Notes: a model not told the origin generated them from the letters alone. DNA of 64,000 bases from CAVPKN01 sp964588495 (GCA_964588495.1 CAZPPS010000004.1:1-64000), one strand, 5' to 3'; numbered from the stretch's first letter, positions 8,676 to 17,850 are shown. Program-made: numbers and translations.

Positions 8676-9089
8676 TCAAAGGATACTAGGATCTACCACC
8701 ACACTGACCAGTTCTGTTTCCACGTTAGCGGCCAAGGGTTCTTTGAATCCTTGACGAGACAAGATGCTATTCATTCGCTTTAGCGAAACGACCTCATTTT
8801 CAAGCTCTGCCAATCGATTATCAAGACTCGTCTCCAGAGACAATCCTGTGGAAAGCGCATTTGCGATACCACTCAAAGCACCCCCAAAAAAAATGGCTCC
8901 AACGCCCATTACTGCAATAGCCGAAGGGTGGCCTGCAATGACAGTACCGGCAAACGATAAGCCGCCCGTAAGTGTGATACGCATGATGTTGCGCTCTAAA
9001 CGGCCTGTGATGGCATAAAAACATGAGCAACAGCCTTGACAGGGTTGATCTTCAATGAAGTTATCCATAGAAAAATTTTGAATAGACAT
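8676..9089 (-). CDS. Small membrane protein with paired hydrophobic segments, Inc-like
   Basis: A 137-aa protein I cannot assign to a family. Residues 12-24 contain a cysteine cluster (CQGCCSCF). About residues 37-80 form two hydrophobic, Gly/Ala-rich stretches joined by a short turn (near GHPS). They are followed by a heptad-like helix (LDNRLAELENEVVSLKRM, about 90-107). Two close membrane segments plus a cytosolic coiled coil is the layout of chlamydial inclusion-membrane (Inc) proteins, so it is an Inc candidate. That is inference from topology only. It is convergent with putA, 7 nt apart. The ribosome site AGGGATAA precedes the ATG. Confidence 0.65.
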   Translation of the reverse strand: MSIQNFSMDNFIEDQPCQGCCSCFYAITGRLERNIMRITLTGGLSFAGTVIAGHPSAIAVMGVGAIFFGGALSGIANALSTGLSLETSLDNRLAELENEVVSLKRMNSILSRQGFKEPLAANVETELVSVVVDPSIL

Positions 9090-9141
9090 ATTTTATCCCT
9101 AAATTAATTTTTTATTACTACTGAGTGCGGAAGGAATAAAA

Positions 9142-9498
9142 CTAAACCGTTGGGGGATGAGCCCTTGAAGACAGAATATGGATGTCTAAATCGCAAACAA
9201 ACTGTGTAAAGTTCACATAGGCGAGAAAGAAATCTTTTGGTTTGAGCTCTGTCAGGCTCAAACACGGAAAAATTTCTAAACGGGGACAAATTTTTGATAA
9301 AAAAGAACAACGAGCAAGACAGGATTCTCGTTCATAAGCCGCAACCGTGAGTACGCCAAAGTCATTATTTTGACTGATCACAGTTAGCGTGTTGGGGTTA
9401 TCGATAGCAGGACAAGCGCTTTGTGCGGCATAGCCGCAAAAAGAGAAAATTGTGAAACAGATCAAAAATGAGCATGTAAGACGTCGTAACACGCACAT
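9142..9498 (-). CDS. Secreted cysteine-rich hypothetical protein
   Basis: A 118-aa protein with a clear signal peptide (hydrophobic residues 8-24, then GYAAQSA as a probable cleavage region). The mature part has six cysteines within about 75 residues (SACPA, ESCLARCSF, KICPRLEIFPC, FVCDL), which suggests disulphides in the periplasm or at the cell surface, where chlamydiae use cysteine cross-linking. I recognise no family. It is divergent from uvrD, with 78 nt between the starts, so the two promoters share a short AT-rich spacer. Confidence 0.6.
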   Translation of the reverse strand: MCVLRRLTCSFLICFTIFSFCGYAAQSACPAIDNPNTLTVISQNNDFGVLTVAAYERESCLARCSFLSKICPRLEIFPCLSLTELKPKDFFLAYVNFTQFVCDLDIHILSSRAHPPTV

Positions 9499-9576
9499 AT
9501 TCTACAAGATCGTAAAATGTTTATCAAGAATCTTTCTCTCTGTCTTTGAAATATCATTAATTTGTAAACTAGCCGC

Positions 9577-11514
9577 ATGAATGATGCTATTAACGCTTTG
9601 AATAACGAACAAAGAGCGGCTGCCACGCACGTCAATGGGCCGCTCCTTGTGCTTGCAGGGGCTGGATCGGGCAAAACCCGAGTTGTTGCCTACCGAATTG
9701 TCTACCTTGTAGAACAAGGAATTTCCCCAAACCAGATTTTGGCAGTCACTTTTACCAATAAAGCGGCTCAAGAGATGCAGGAACGGGTCCACACATTATT
9801 GGGAAATGATTTTTTTGAAGGAAGACCTACCATTTGCACCTTCCATAGCCTTGGGGTGCGGATTTTGCGCGAATCAATCCATCATTTAGGCTTTGAAAAC
9901 AACTTTACAATTTACGATGAAGAGGATTCCAATAAGCTTTTGCGCGGCTGCCTTCACACAATTGGGATCAAAAAAGAGGCTGATATCAAACTTTTCCGCC
10001 AGTTCATTTCGGGGGCAAAAAACCAGCTTCAAGGCCCCTCTGAGATTGATCCATCAGGTCTCCAGCATGATTTACAGCACATGATCAAAGAGGTCTATAG
10101 CCTTTATCAAGTCAGACTCAAAGAAGCCAATGCCCTTGATTTTGATGACCTCCTATTTTTGACCACCCAGCTCTTTCAAAAACACCCTGACGTCCTTGCC
10201 GCTTACCAAAAAAGATGGCCCTACCTTCTGATCGATGAGTATCAAGACACCAACTATGCCCAATACCTCATGGCTCGTCTGATTGTGGGCGAGCGGCGCA
10301 ACATTTTTGTCGTCGGCGATCCCGACCAATCGATCTATTCCTGGCGCGGTGCCAATATCCAAAATATTCTGAACTTCGAAAAGGACTATCCCGGGGCTAA
10401 AATTGTCCGCCTCGAACAAAATTACCGGAGCCGTAAAAACATTTTGGATGCTGCCAATAAGCTGATTATCAATAACGCTTCCCGCTTTGAGAAAAGCCTT
10501 TGGAGCGCGCGGGGAGCTGGGGAAAAAATTGCCTTATTTATCGGAGACACCGAAAGGGAAGAGGCAGGTTTTGTGGTCCAGGAAATCGAGCGGCTCCACA
10601 CTTTCCACCAAATTCCTTTGAGCGAAATGACCATTTTTTACAGGACAAACTTCCAATCCCGTATTTTTGAAGACTTTCTTTTGCGCAAACGGATTCCCTA
10701 CGTCATTGTGGGAGGTATTTCCTTCTATCAAAGGAAAGAAATTAAGGATGTTCTCGCTTTTTTGAGGATGGTCAACTCAGATTATGATTTTATCTCCTTT
10801 GAGAGGACCATCAATCTTCCCAAGCGGGGCATTGGCCTGACAACTATTGAAAAAATCCGGACAGCGGCGACAGATTCTGGCACTCCCATCCTCCAATTTT
10901 GCAGACAGGTTTTGGATGCCGAAGCAGAATTTAAACTCTCTGCCAAGCAAAAAGAGGGGCTGCAGGAGTATATTGGGCTGATAACCTACTTGCGCGCCCT
11001 TGCACAAGAAGGTTCTTTAGAACAACTGGTGATCGAATTGGTCAGAAAGAGCCGCTATCTCGATGTTTTGCGGGAAGAGAAGGAGACTTATGAAGACCGC
11101 AAAGGGAACGTCGACGAATTGATTTCCAAAGCCCATGAATGGGAAATGTTCAATGATTCCACCTTACTCGATGCCTTTTTGGAAGAGCTTGCTTTAAAAA
11201 GTTCGCTCGATCAAGCCAACTTCAGCGGCGATCAGGTCAACCTCATGACAATTCACAACGGCAAAGGGTTAGAGTTCGATACAGCCTTCTTAGTTGGCAT
11301 GGAAGAGGAGCTCTTTCCCCATGCCAATTCAAAAAATTCTTACGATGCACTGGAAGAAGAACGGCGCTTATGTTATGTAGGGATGACGAGGGCAAAAGAG
11401 CGGCTCTACCTGTCTGCTGCGCAGACACGTTTTCTCTGGGGAACGCACCGTATGATGCGTCCCAGCCGCTTCCTCAGAGAGATACCAAAAGAATTTATAG
11501 AGCGACACAGCTAA
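9577..11514 (+). CDS. uvrD: ATP-dependent DNA helicase UvrD/PcrA
   Basis: A 645-aa superfamily 1A 3'-5' helicase that displaces the incised strand in nucleotide-excision repair and acts in mismatch repair. Visible motifs: the Q-motif region LNNEQRAAATH, Walker A GAGSGKT (residues 28-34), FTNKAAQEM (Ia), LIDEYQDTN (II), VVGDPDQSIYSWRGA (III), EQNYRS (IV), LMTIHNGKGLEF (V) and CYVGMTRAKERL (VI). It is slightly shorter than E. coli UvrD (720), ending soon after motif VI. It lies 14 nt before rpoN on the same strand, an order shared with Chlamydia (CT608-CT609, from memory). Confidence 0.95.
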   Translation: MNDAINALNNEQRAAATHVNGPLLVLAGAGSGKTRVVAYRIVYLVEQGISPNQILAVTFTNKAAQEMQERVHTLLGNDFFEGRPTICTFHSLGVRILRESIHHLGFENNFTIYDEEDSNKLLRGCLHTIGIKKEADIKLFRQFISGAKNQLQGPSEIDPSGLQHDLQHMIKEVYSLYQVRLKEANALDFDDLLFLTTQLFQKHPDVLAAYQKRWPYLLIDEYQDTNYAQYLMARLIVGERRNIFVVGDPDQSIYSWRGANIQNILNFEKDYPGAKIVRLEQNYRSRKNILDAANKLIINNASRFEKSLWSARGAGEKIALFIGDTEREEAGFVVQEIERLHTFHQIPLSEMTIFYRTNFQSRIFEDFLLRKRIPYVIVGGISFYQRKEIKDVLAFLRMVNSDYDFISFERTINLPKRGIGLTTIEKIRTAATDSGTPILQFCRQVLDAEAEFKLSAKQKEGLQEYIGLITYLRALAQEGSLEQLVIELVRKSRYLDVLREEKETYEDRKGNVDELISKAHEWEMFNDSTLLDAFLEELALKSSLDQANFSGDQVNLMTIHNGKGLEFDTAFLVGMEEELFPHANSKNSYDALEEERRLCYVGMTRAKERLYLSAAQTRFLWGTHRMMRPSRFLREIPKEFIERHS

Positions 11515-11527
11515 AGGGGTTTTCAAC

Positions 11528-12907
11528 ATGAAAGGACGTATGGAACTGTTTTCCACACAGAATGTGAAACAGATCCAACGTTTGATCCTGTCTCCCCAAA
11601 TGCAGCAAGCGCTCCATCTTTTACAGCTTCCCATCCTGGAACTTGAGGGAGCTATTGTAGAAGAAATGACCCAAAATCCCCTTCTAGAGCCTTTTGAACA
11701 GGAAGAGCGCTCTGAAGATTTAGAAGTCTTATCTCCCATTGAAGACGAAATGCTCCCACAAGCAAACCACGTCCGCAAAGAAGATGATGATTTAAACGCT
11801 TTTATCGAAAATACGCTCGCCTATGAGAGTTCCCTCTTCGACCATCTGATGCATCAGGCAAGAGAAACTTTCTCTGATCAAGAGGAAAGACGTCTTGCGG
11901 AGCTCATTATCGGCAATCTCGATCACGATGGCATTTTGACCACTTCTTTAGAGGAAATTGCAGCCTTAGCTGATACTTCGTGTGAAGATTTGCTGGAGAT
12001 TTTGCGCCACATTCAAACCTTCGATCCCCCAGGAGTGGGTGCCCAAAATCTACAAGAGGCTCTTTTGATCCAACTCAAAGGGTTGGGTAAAGAAAAAACT
12101 CTCGCCTTCAGCATCGTAGAAAACCATTATGAAGATGTCATGCACAACCGCATACCTATGATTGCAAGATCTTTAAGCCATTCTGTTCAGGAAATTCGGG
12201 ACACAATTATCAAAGACATTGCCCCCTTGGATCTCCATCCAGGAACTAATCAATCTGGTGGCCATTACCGGCAAATTGTCCAACATCTCACCCCCGATTT
12301 GTCAATCAATTACGCTGAGGGACAGTTTTCCATCGAGATTAACGACGATCATATTCCCACCCTGCGACTCAACCACAGCTACCTGAGCTTGCTTCAGGAT
12401 CAAAAATTGTGCAATGAGACCCGCAGCTACATTGAAGAAAAAATTGCTTCTGGAAAATGGTTGCTGCGCAATTTACACGAAAGGCATCAAACCCTTTTGC
12501 GCATCGCTCAGCAGTTGATTCAAAATCAGGGGGGCTTTTTCTCCTCTCCCACAGGAAAACTCATCCCTTTGACCATGAAAGTGATTGCCGAAAAGCTGGA
12601 GCTGCATGAATCTACCATTGCCCGTGCTGTTGCCAACAAATATATCAGCTGCCCGCGGGGCATTTTGCCGCTGCGCTCTTTTTTCACGCATGCTTATACC
12701 ACAGAAACCGGGGAAAATATCTCTTCTCAAACAGTCAAAGAGTTGGTGATTCAAATCCTTAAAGAAGAGGATAAATCAACCCCATGGAGCGATGAGGAGA
12801 TCTCTCTGATGATCAAAGACAAAGGAATTCCTTGTGCACGTCGTACTGTTGCCAAATACCGACAGGAACTTGGGATAGGGAATACTAGTCAAAGAAGATT
12901 GCACTAA
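11528..12907 (+). CDS. rpoN: RNA polymerase sigma-54 factor
   Basis: A 459-aa alternative sigma factor. It shows the Gln/Leu-rich activator-interacting region I (SPQMQQALHLLQLPILELE), an acidic region II, the core-binding region III, the helix-turn-helix (LHESTIARAVANKYI) and the RpoN box ARRTVAKYRQ (near residues 437-446) that reads the -24 element. A second ATG 12 nt downstream (MELFSTQNVK) is an equally plausible start. Its AtoC/NtrC-type activator is not in the window. A 38-bp perfect hairpin follows 8 nt after the stop. Confidence 0.95.
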   Translation: MKGRMELFSTQNVKQIQRLILSPQMQQALHLLQLPILELEGAIVEEMTQNPLLEPFEQEERSEDLEVLSPIEDEMLPQANHVRKEDDDLNAFIENTLAYESSLFDHLMHQARETFSDQEERRLAELIIGNLDHDGILTTSLEEIAALADTSCEDLLEILRHIQTFDPPGVGAQNLQEALLIQLKGLGKEKTLAFSIVENHYEDVMHNRIPMIARSLSHSVQEIRDTIIKDIAPLDLHPGTNQSGGHYRQIVQHLTPDLSINYAEGQFSIEINDDHIPTLRLNHSYLSLLQDQKLCNETRSYIEEKIASGKWLLRNLHERHQTLLRIAQQLIQNQGGFFSSPTGKLIPLTMKVIAEKLELHESTIARAVANKYISCPRGILPLRSFFTHAYTTETGENISSQTVKELVIQILKEEDKSTPWSDEEISLMIKDKGIPCARRTVAKYRQELGIGNTSQRRLH

Positions 12908-12914
12908 CTCAAAA

Positions 12915-13026
12915 CCGTGCGTGACCGTGACCGTGTCCGAGACCGTGACCGAACCGTGTTTCGTGCCCCGAAAATTCGGAAACTCGGGTCGGTCACGGTC
13001 TCGGACACGGTCACGGTCACGCACGG
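12915..13026. repeat. Perfect 38-bp hexamer-unit hairpin after rpoN (terminator-like)
   Basis: Arms 12915-12952 and 12989-13026 are exact reverse complements over 38 bp. The left arm reads in six-base units: ccgtgc, gtgacc, gtgacc, gtgtcc, gagacc, gtgacc, ga. The loop 12953-12988 contains a small nested palindrome (ccgaaaattcgg). The right arm is followed by AAATTTTTAC, so on the plus strand it looks like a terminator for uvrD-rpoN. The size and perfect pairing far exceed an ordinary terminator. Confidence 0.9.
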
Positions 13027-13081
13027 AAATTTTTACTAAAGTCTTTTGCTCTCCATCCGATACCTACTAGAGAGGTACACC

Positions 13082-13267
13082 ATGAAATATTCCCCAGGCG
13101 GCTACAGCTGGCTCGGCATCGCACCCGAAACTGAAGAAGAGAAAAAGTTCGAACATCTAGAAAAAGAGTTGTACGATCTGCGCGCGTCCTACAAAAAAAC
13201 CAAAGACGCAAAGCTTCTAAAACAAATCGAAGAGCTTGAGAAGCAGATTCAAGCATTAGATCATTAA
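13082..13267 (+). CDS. Small coiled-coil hypothetical protein
   Basis: 61 aa from the ATG at 13082, preceded by GAGAGG seven nt away; an upstream ATG at 13046 lacks such a site and lies closer to the hairpin. The N-terminus is Pro/Gly/Trp-containing (MKYSPGGYSWLG) and residues 16-60 form one charged helix with heptad spacing (LEKELYDLRASYKK, LLKQIEELEKQIQAL). No catalytic motif. It could be a small structural or secretion-associated protein; the function is unknown. It is convergent with the metalloprotease gene. Confidence 0.6.
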   Translation: MKYSPGGYSWLGIAPETEEEKKFEHLEKELYDLRASYKKTKDAKLLKQIEELEKQIQALDH

Positions 13268-13280
13268 GACCAGGAAGATC

Positions 13281-14048
13281 TTAGCGGCCAGTAAAGTAAG
13301 CCCCAAAGATTTGCTGCCACCGGATTTGGTTTTTAGACATCTTCTGGGCGTAAGCCGCAATTTCATGAGAAGACATTTTGGAAAAGCGGATGATCTCCCG
13401 ATCGGTTAAACGGACCATCACAGCGAGCACTTTGTCCTCAGAGACCAATTCGATAAGCTTATTTTTAGCTTTTGCAAACGTGCGCTGTGTGTGTGTGAGC
13501 CGCACAAATCCCGCTATTATCAAAAGACAAAATCCTATAAGAGCAAACCCCTGAGCTGCTTCAAAAAAAGAGCTTCCCACGAAAGCTGCAAGGGCCACCA
13601 TAAAGAAATTGGTCTCTTTAGTGCTCCGAAAAAGAGGCGCACAAAAACGGCGAAAAGAAGAAGTTGAAGATTGGTAGGCTAAAATTTCTTCGAAAACAGG
13701 CTCCTCAAAACCGCTACGAACCACATGAACCAGTTCATGGGCAATCAATTCATCGTAGGAATACCCCAGGAAAGAATTTTTTTTGTGATAAGCCTTTTTA
13801 AGCTGTAATGTAATTTCCTCGCCAATCCAAGTACAAGCTCCTTCCCAAACTTTTAATCCTTTATTGTCATAGACAACTCCGACCCAATCGGGGCTGATAT
13901 CAAAAAGATCATGGGCAAGCGTTGAAGCTAAATTGGTAGATTTGCTGCAGGCCTTAAGGCACCTTTTAAAAAACTGCTCATCCGATTCATCAGGGGCGTG
14001 AATAAGTCCCCGCTTATTGAGCTCTAATAATTTTTCCTTGATATCCAT
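13281..14048 (-). CDS. Membrane protein with HExxH zinc-protease motif
   Basis: A 255-aa protein. Residues about 95-107 read YDELIAHELVHVV, a zincin HExxH motif, and a downstream Glu-rich segment (FEEPVFEEILAYQSS) could supply the third ligand, as in gluzincins (HExxH with a Glu about 20 residues on). Two hydrophobic segments follow (about 148-165 and 168-185), then a basic C-terminal helix, so the catalytic part precedes the membrane anchor. I cannot name the family. It may be a chlamydial membrane-associated metallopeptidase or an inactive relative. It sits between rpoN and dprA, divergent from dprA. Confidence 0.65.
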   Translation of the reverse strand: MDIKEKLLELNKRGLIHAPDESDEQFFKRCLKACSKSTNLASTLAHDLFDISPDWVGVVYDNKGLKVWEGACTWIGEEITLQLKKAYHKKNSFLGYSYDELIAHELVHVVRSGFEEPVFEEILAYQSSTSSFRRFCAPLFRSTKETNFFMVALAAFVGSSFFEAAQGFALIGFCLLIIAGFVRLTHTQRTFAKAKNKLIELVSEDKVLAVMVRLTDREIIRFSKMSSHEIAAYAQKMSKNQIRWQQIFGAYFTGR

Positions 14049-14202
14049 AAACTGGCAACAGCTCCTCTTCTATTCAAATATAACGTCTTTCATTTTTTTT
14101 GTAGAGCTGATGTGTAAAATGCTTTTCGCCTTGGAGAAAACATTTTTTTGTTTGTTAATTAACTAATAATAATATATTAATTCCAACAAAGGTTAAAAAA
14201 CT

Positions 14203-15267
14203 ATGACTATCGACAATAAAACATTAGCTTTGGTGATTCTTATACATAGTCACGGCCTTGGCAGAGTGAAAATAAAAAAGTTAATTGAAGCTTTTGGCTC
14301 TGCTGAAAAAATTATTGAGGCGGGTTGGAACCCCAAAACACGTCTTCTATTTGAGAAACATCCCGTTTCAGATTGGGAGAGCGATCTTGAGCTTGTGGAA
14401 AAGGAAAATGTCCACCTAATCTCTTATCCCGACCCTCTTTATCCAAAAAATTTACTTTGCATTCCAGATTACCCCCTCCTTCTTTATGTAAAAGGAGATT
14501 TAGCCCCCCAAGACAACCAAGGCCTTGCCGTCATTGGCACACGCAACGCGACTCTTTATGGAAAGCAAATCGCTGAAAAAATCGCAGCGGAAATGGCAGC
14601 GTCTGGCATCTCAATTATCAGCGGACTTGCACGGGGCATTGACACAGCGGCTCACAGCGGCGCTCTGAAAGCAAAAGGACGCACAGTTGCCATCATTGGT
14701 TCTGGATTATCCTGTGTCTACCCTACAGAAAACTGGGGGCTTGCTGCAAAAATTGCAGCCGAAGGGGGAGCACTGATAAGCGAATATCCCATGAAAACAG
14801 CGCCGGCCAAAGGTCTTTTTCCACAAAGAAACAGGATCGTGAGCGGAATTGCGCAAGCTGTCTGTTTGATCGAATCCCCAAATGAAGGGGGCTCGATGAT
14901 CACGATGGACATCGCAAGCCACCAAAAAAAGCAACTGTTTGCCCTTCCGGGAAGGGTAGATTTCCCCACTTTTGAAGGAAATCATTGGTTGATCAAACAA
15001 AAAAAAGCGGAGCTTTTTGAAAACTCTTTGGACCTCCTTAAATATTTTAATGCGACTCCAAGTAAAGAAGTTAAAACAACTCCACCGGGCCTGTTTACTC
15101 ACGAAGAAACCCAGTTTTTACAAAAATTTGGGACAGAAGAAAAATCTATTGAAGAACTTGTTTTGTTGACACAATTGCCCATAATGCAATTGAATGTTCT
15201 CCTAACGCGCCTGGTTTTGAAAAAAGTTATAAAAGAATTTCCAGGAAAAATTTATAAGAAAGTGTAA
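14203..15267 (+). CDS. dprA: DNA processing protein DprA/Smf
   Basis: A 354-aa protein that loads RecA onto incoming single-stranded DNA in transforming bacteria. The Rossmann-like core shows AVIGTRNAT, SGLARGIDTAAH (about residues 140-151), GSGLSCVYP, SEYP, FPQRNRIVSG and IESPNEGGSMITM. The C-terminus (about 300-354) is the small winged-helix domain. Length and order are standard. The stop codon overlaps the topA ATG by one base (TAATG), so the two are translationally linked. The 154-nt AT-rich upstream spacer contains a gttaattaac palindrome and probably the promoter. Confidence 0.95.
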   Translation: MTIDNKTLALVILIHSHGLGRVKIKKLIEAFGSAEKIIEAGWNPKTRLLFEKHPVSDWESDLELVEKENVHLISYPDPLYPKNLLCIPDYPLLLYVKGDLAPQDNQGLAVIGTRNATLYGKQIAEKIAAEMAASGISIISGLARGIDTAAHSGALKAKGRTVAIIGSGLSCVYPTENWGLAAKIAAEGGALISEYPMKTAPAKGLFPQRNRIVSGIAQAVCLIESPNEGGSMITMDIASHQKKQLFALPGRVDFPTFEGNHWLIKQKKAELFENSLDLLKYFNATPSKEVKTTPPGLFTHEETQFLQKFGTEEKSIEELVLLTQLPIMQLNVLLTRLVLKKVIKEFPGKIYKKV

Positions 15268-17780
15268 TGGGAAAATCATTAATCATCGTCGAATCGCCGG
15301 CAAAAATAAAAACTCTTAAGAAATTTTTAGGCAACGATTTTGTCATCGCCTCCTCAGTGGGACATGTCAGAGATTTGCCTCAAAAAGGCTTTGGCATCGA
15401 TGTCGAGCATGATTTTGAGCCTCAATATGAAGTTCTTCCTGATAAAAAGGAAGTGATTGCCAAGCTCAAAAAAGAAGCAGAGGGTTGCGACATTATCTAC
15501 TTGTCTCCCGACCCCGATAGAGAAGGAGAGGCCATTGCGTGGCATATTGCAGCTCTTTTGCCCAAAAATAAGATCATCAAACGGACAGCTTTTAATTCGA
15601 TCACAAAGGATGCTGTTTTAGAGGCCCTTGCACACCCTGAAGAAATCAATATCGCTCTTGTGAATGCGCAGCAAGCCCGCCGTCTTTTAGACCGGATTGT
15701 GGGATATAAAATTTCTCCCATTCTGGCGCGTAAAATCCAAAGACGCACAGGCGTTTCGGCAGGAAGGGTCCAATCGGTTGCATTAAAACTCGTTGTTGAC
15801 CGTGAAAAAGAGATCGAAGCCTTTAAACCAGTCGAATACTGGAATCTTGGGGCCATCCTTCAAGATGGCGACCCTTCTAAAAAGTTCCCGGCAAGACTTT
15901 ATTCTGTGGATGGCAGAAAGTGGGAAAAAGAGGCGCAAGAAGGGAAAGATCTTTTCCTCATACCGGATGCAAAAACAGCAGAAAGTGTTGTTAAGCGCCT
16001 TGAAAAGGCCTCTTATACAGTTGAAAAGGTAGAAAAAAAAGAGAAAAAGCGGAACCCAGAACCCCCTTTTATTACCTCTACGCTCCAACAAGAAGCCAGC
16101 CGCCATTACCGATTTTCTTCTGCAAAAACGATGAATGTAGCTCAAACTCTTTATGAAGGGGTAGACCTCGACAGCGAAGGCTCAGAGGGTTTGATTACTT
16201 ACATGCGTACGGATTCTGTGAGAACAGCACCGGAGGCGATCGAGCAGGCAAGACACTTTATTGCGTCCAACTTTGACAAGAACTATCTGCCAGATAGTCC
16301 TAGAATATTTGCTTCCAAAAAAACGGCCCAGGATGCCCACGAAGCGATCCGTCCGGCAAATTTAAAATACACGCCAGAAAAAGTTAAAAAATATCTGTCC
16401 CGAGATCAATATCTTCTCTACGACTTGATTTGGAAACGTTTTATCGCCTCGCAGATGAATCCTGCCATCTACGACACAGTTTCTGCTGATATCGCAACAG
16501 ATCAGAACGTCATGTTGAGAGCTTCTGGCTCTACAATGAAGTTTAAAGGGTTTTTAGCCCTTTATGAAGAAAAAGTGGATGATGAAAAAACAGACGTTGA
16601 AGCAGTGCTTCCCCCACTTGTTGCCGATATGCCGCTGCATCTTGTTGAAGTGACAAAAGCGCAAGCCTTCACACAGCCTCCGCCCCGCTTTTCAGAGGCC
16701 TCCCTTGTGAAAGAACTTGAAAAATCGGGGATTGGCCGACCGTCAACCTATGCTTCGATCATGAACAAGATTCAAGGCCGAGACTATACGATTAAAGAAA
16801 ATCACAGACTCAAGCCAACAGAGCTTGGACGTGTGATTGCCCAATTTCTCGAAGATAACTTCCAGCAAATCATGAATGTGGGCTTTACAGCTGCAATGGA
16901 AGACACTTTAGAGCTTGTGGCAGATAATAAAATGGAGTGGAAAAAAGTCATCCGCGATTTTTGGCAGCAATTCATCCCCACAGTTGAAACTGCGGAAAAA
17001 GATGCTTTTGTTCCAAAGCTCATGACAGATATTCTCTGTCCCAAATGTGGCGAGGCGAATTTACAAAAAATCTGGTCTAAATCCCGCTATTTTTACGGAT
17101 GCGCCCGCTACCCTGACTGCGATTACACAACTTCGACAGAAGAGCTCAATTTCAACAAGGAAGAGTACTCTGAAGACTTCAATTGGGATCAAGCCTGCCC
17201 TATCTGTAACGGGCCGATGAAGGTGCGCCATGGGCGGTTTGGGCCATTTTTAGGATGCTTAAAATATCCGGATTGCAAGGGAATCATCAATATCCCTAAA
17301 AAAGGGGAACAGCCTGTCTCAACAGAAAGTGCCGCAGATTGCCCAGCAGTTGGCTGCGATGGAAAAATCATCGCCCGCAAATCGCGCTTTGGCAAAATCT
17401 TCTATTCCTGCACGAATTTCCCCAATTGCGATGTCATTGTGAACAATCTCGACGACTTATCGACAAAATATGCCGATCACCCCAAAACTCCGTATCAGAA
17501 GAAAGCCAAAACGGGGGCAAAAGGGGGAGGCAAAAAAGGAACGAGTGCGCGGGGCAAACTGGCGCCATCTGCTGCCCTTGCAGATGTGATTGGCTCCGAC
17601 ACCGTTTCACGGGGCGAGGCCACCAAGAAAATCTGGGACTACATCAAAGAACATAACCTCCAGGACCCAAAAGACAAGCGTGTGATCGTTCCAGATGCCA
17701 AGCTTGCCAAAGTCTTTGGCTCCAAAGAACCGGTCAACATGTTCAAGCTAGCAGGCATCCTCGGCCAGAACCTGTCTTAA
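15267..17780 (+). CDS. topA: DNA topoisomerase I with C-terminal SWIB domain
   Basis: A type IA topoisomerase of 837 aa that relaxes negative supercoils. The Toprim domain begins at KSLIIVESPAKIKT, with DPDREGEAIAWH carrying the acidic metal ligands. The active-site tyrosine is Tyr312 in SEGLITYMRTDS. Three four-cysteine zinc ribbons follow (CPKC near 590, CPICNG, CPAVGC), then a basic Ala/Gly/Lys linker. The last 70 residues (about 765-837: ALADVIGSDTVSRGEATKK, IWDYIKEHNLQDP) are a SWIB domain. SWIB fusions to TopA are characteristic of Chlamydiae, and SWIB otherwise occurs in eukaryotic chromatin complexes. Confidence 0.97.
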   Translation: MGKSLIIVESPAKIKTLKKFLGNDFVIASSVGHVRDLPQKGFGIDVEHDFEPQYEVLPDKKEVIAKLKKEAEGCDIIYLSPDPDREGEAIAWHIAALLPKNKIIKRTAFNSITKDAVLEALAHPEEINIALVNAQQARRLLDRIVGYKISPILARKIQRRTGVSAGRVQSVALKLVVDREKEIEAFKPVEYWNLGAILQDGDPSKKFPARLYSVDGRKWEKEAQEGKDLFLIPDAKTAESVVKRLEKASYTVEKVEKKEKKRNPEPPFITSTLQQEASRHYRFSSAKTMNVAQTLYEGVDLDSEGSEGLITYMRTDSVRTAPEAIEQARHFIASNFDKNYLPDSPRIFASKKTAQDAHEAIRPANLKYTPEKVKKYLSRDQYLLYDLIWKRFIASQMNPAIYDTVSADIATDQNVMLRASGSTMKFKGFLALYEEKVDDEKTDVEAVLPPLVADMPLHLVEVTKAQAFTQPPPRFSEASLVKELEKSGIGRPSTYASIMNKIQGRDYTIKENHRLKPTELGRVIAQFLEDNFQQIMNVGFTAAMEDTLELVADNKMEWKKVIRDFWQQFIPTVETAEKDAFVPKLMTDILCPKCGEANLQKIWSKSRYFYGCARYPDCDYTTSTEELNFNKEEYSEDFNWDQACPICNGPMKVRHGRFGPFLGCLKYPDCKGIINIPKKGEQPVSTESAADCPAVGCDGKIIARKSRFGKIFYSCTNFPNCDVIVNNLDDLSTKYADHPKTPYQKKAKTGAKGGGKKGTSARGKLAPSAALADVIGSDTVSRGEATKKIWDYIKEHNLQDPKDKRVIVPDAKLAKVFGSKEPVNMFKLAGILGQNLS

Positions 17781-17800
17781 GCATCGCCAATTGTTTTAAT

Positions 17801-17832
17801 CGTGAACGAGCCCGAGCTCAAGCTCGTTCACG
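17801..17832. repeat. Short hexamer-type hairpin between convergent genes
   Basis: cgtgaacgag at 17801-17810 pairs with ctcgttcacg at 17823-17832. The left arm holds one extra 6-nt unit (cccgag), so the arms differ by exactly one unit. It lies between the stops of topA (plus) and the outer-membrane protein gene (minus), where a two-way terminator is expected. The flank after the right arm is AAATTTG. Confidence 0.7.
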
Positions 17833-17850
17833 AAATTTGTGGGTATATTC

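Noticed and set aside
12776..13024. A minus-strand open frame starting with repeated Arg-Asp residues.
   Set aside because: It is made by translating the hexamer hairpin and the end of rpoN; the repeats create the appearance of a charged protein.
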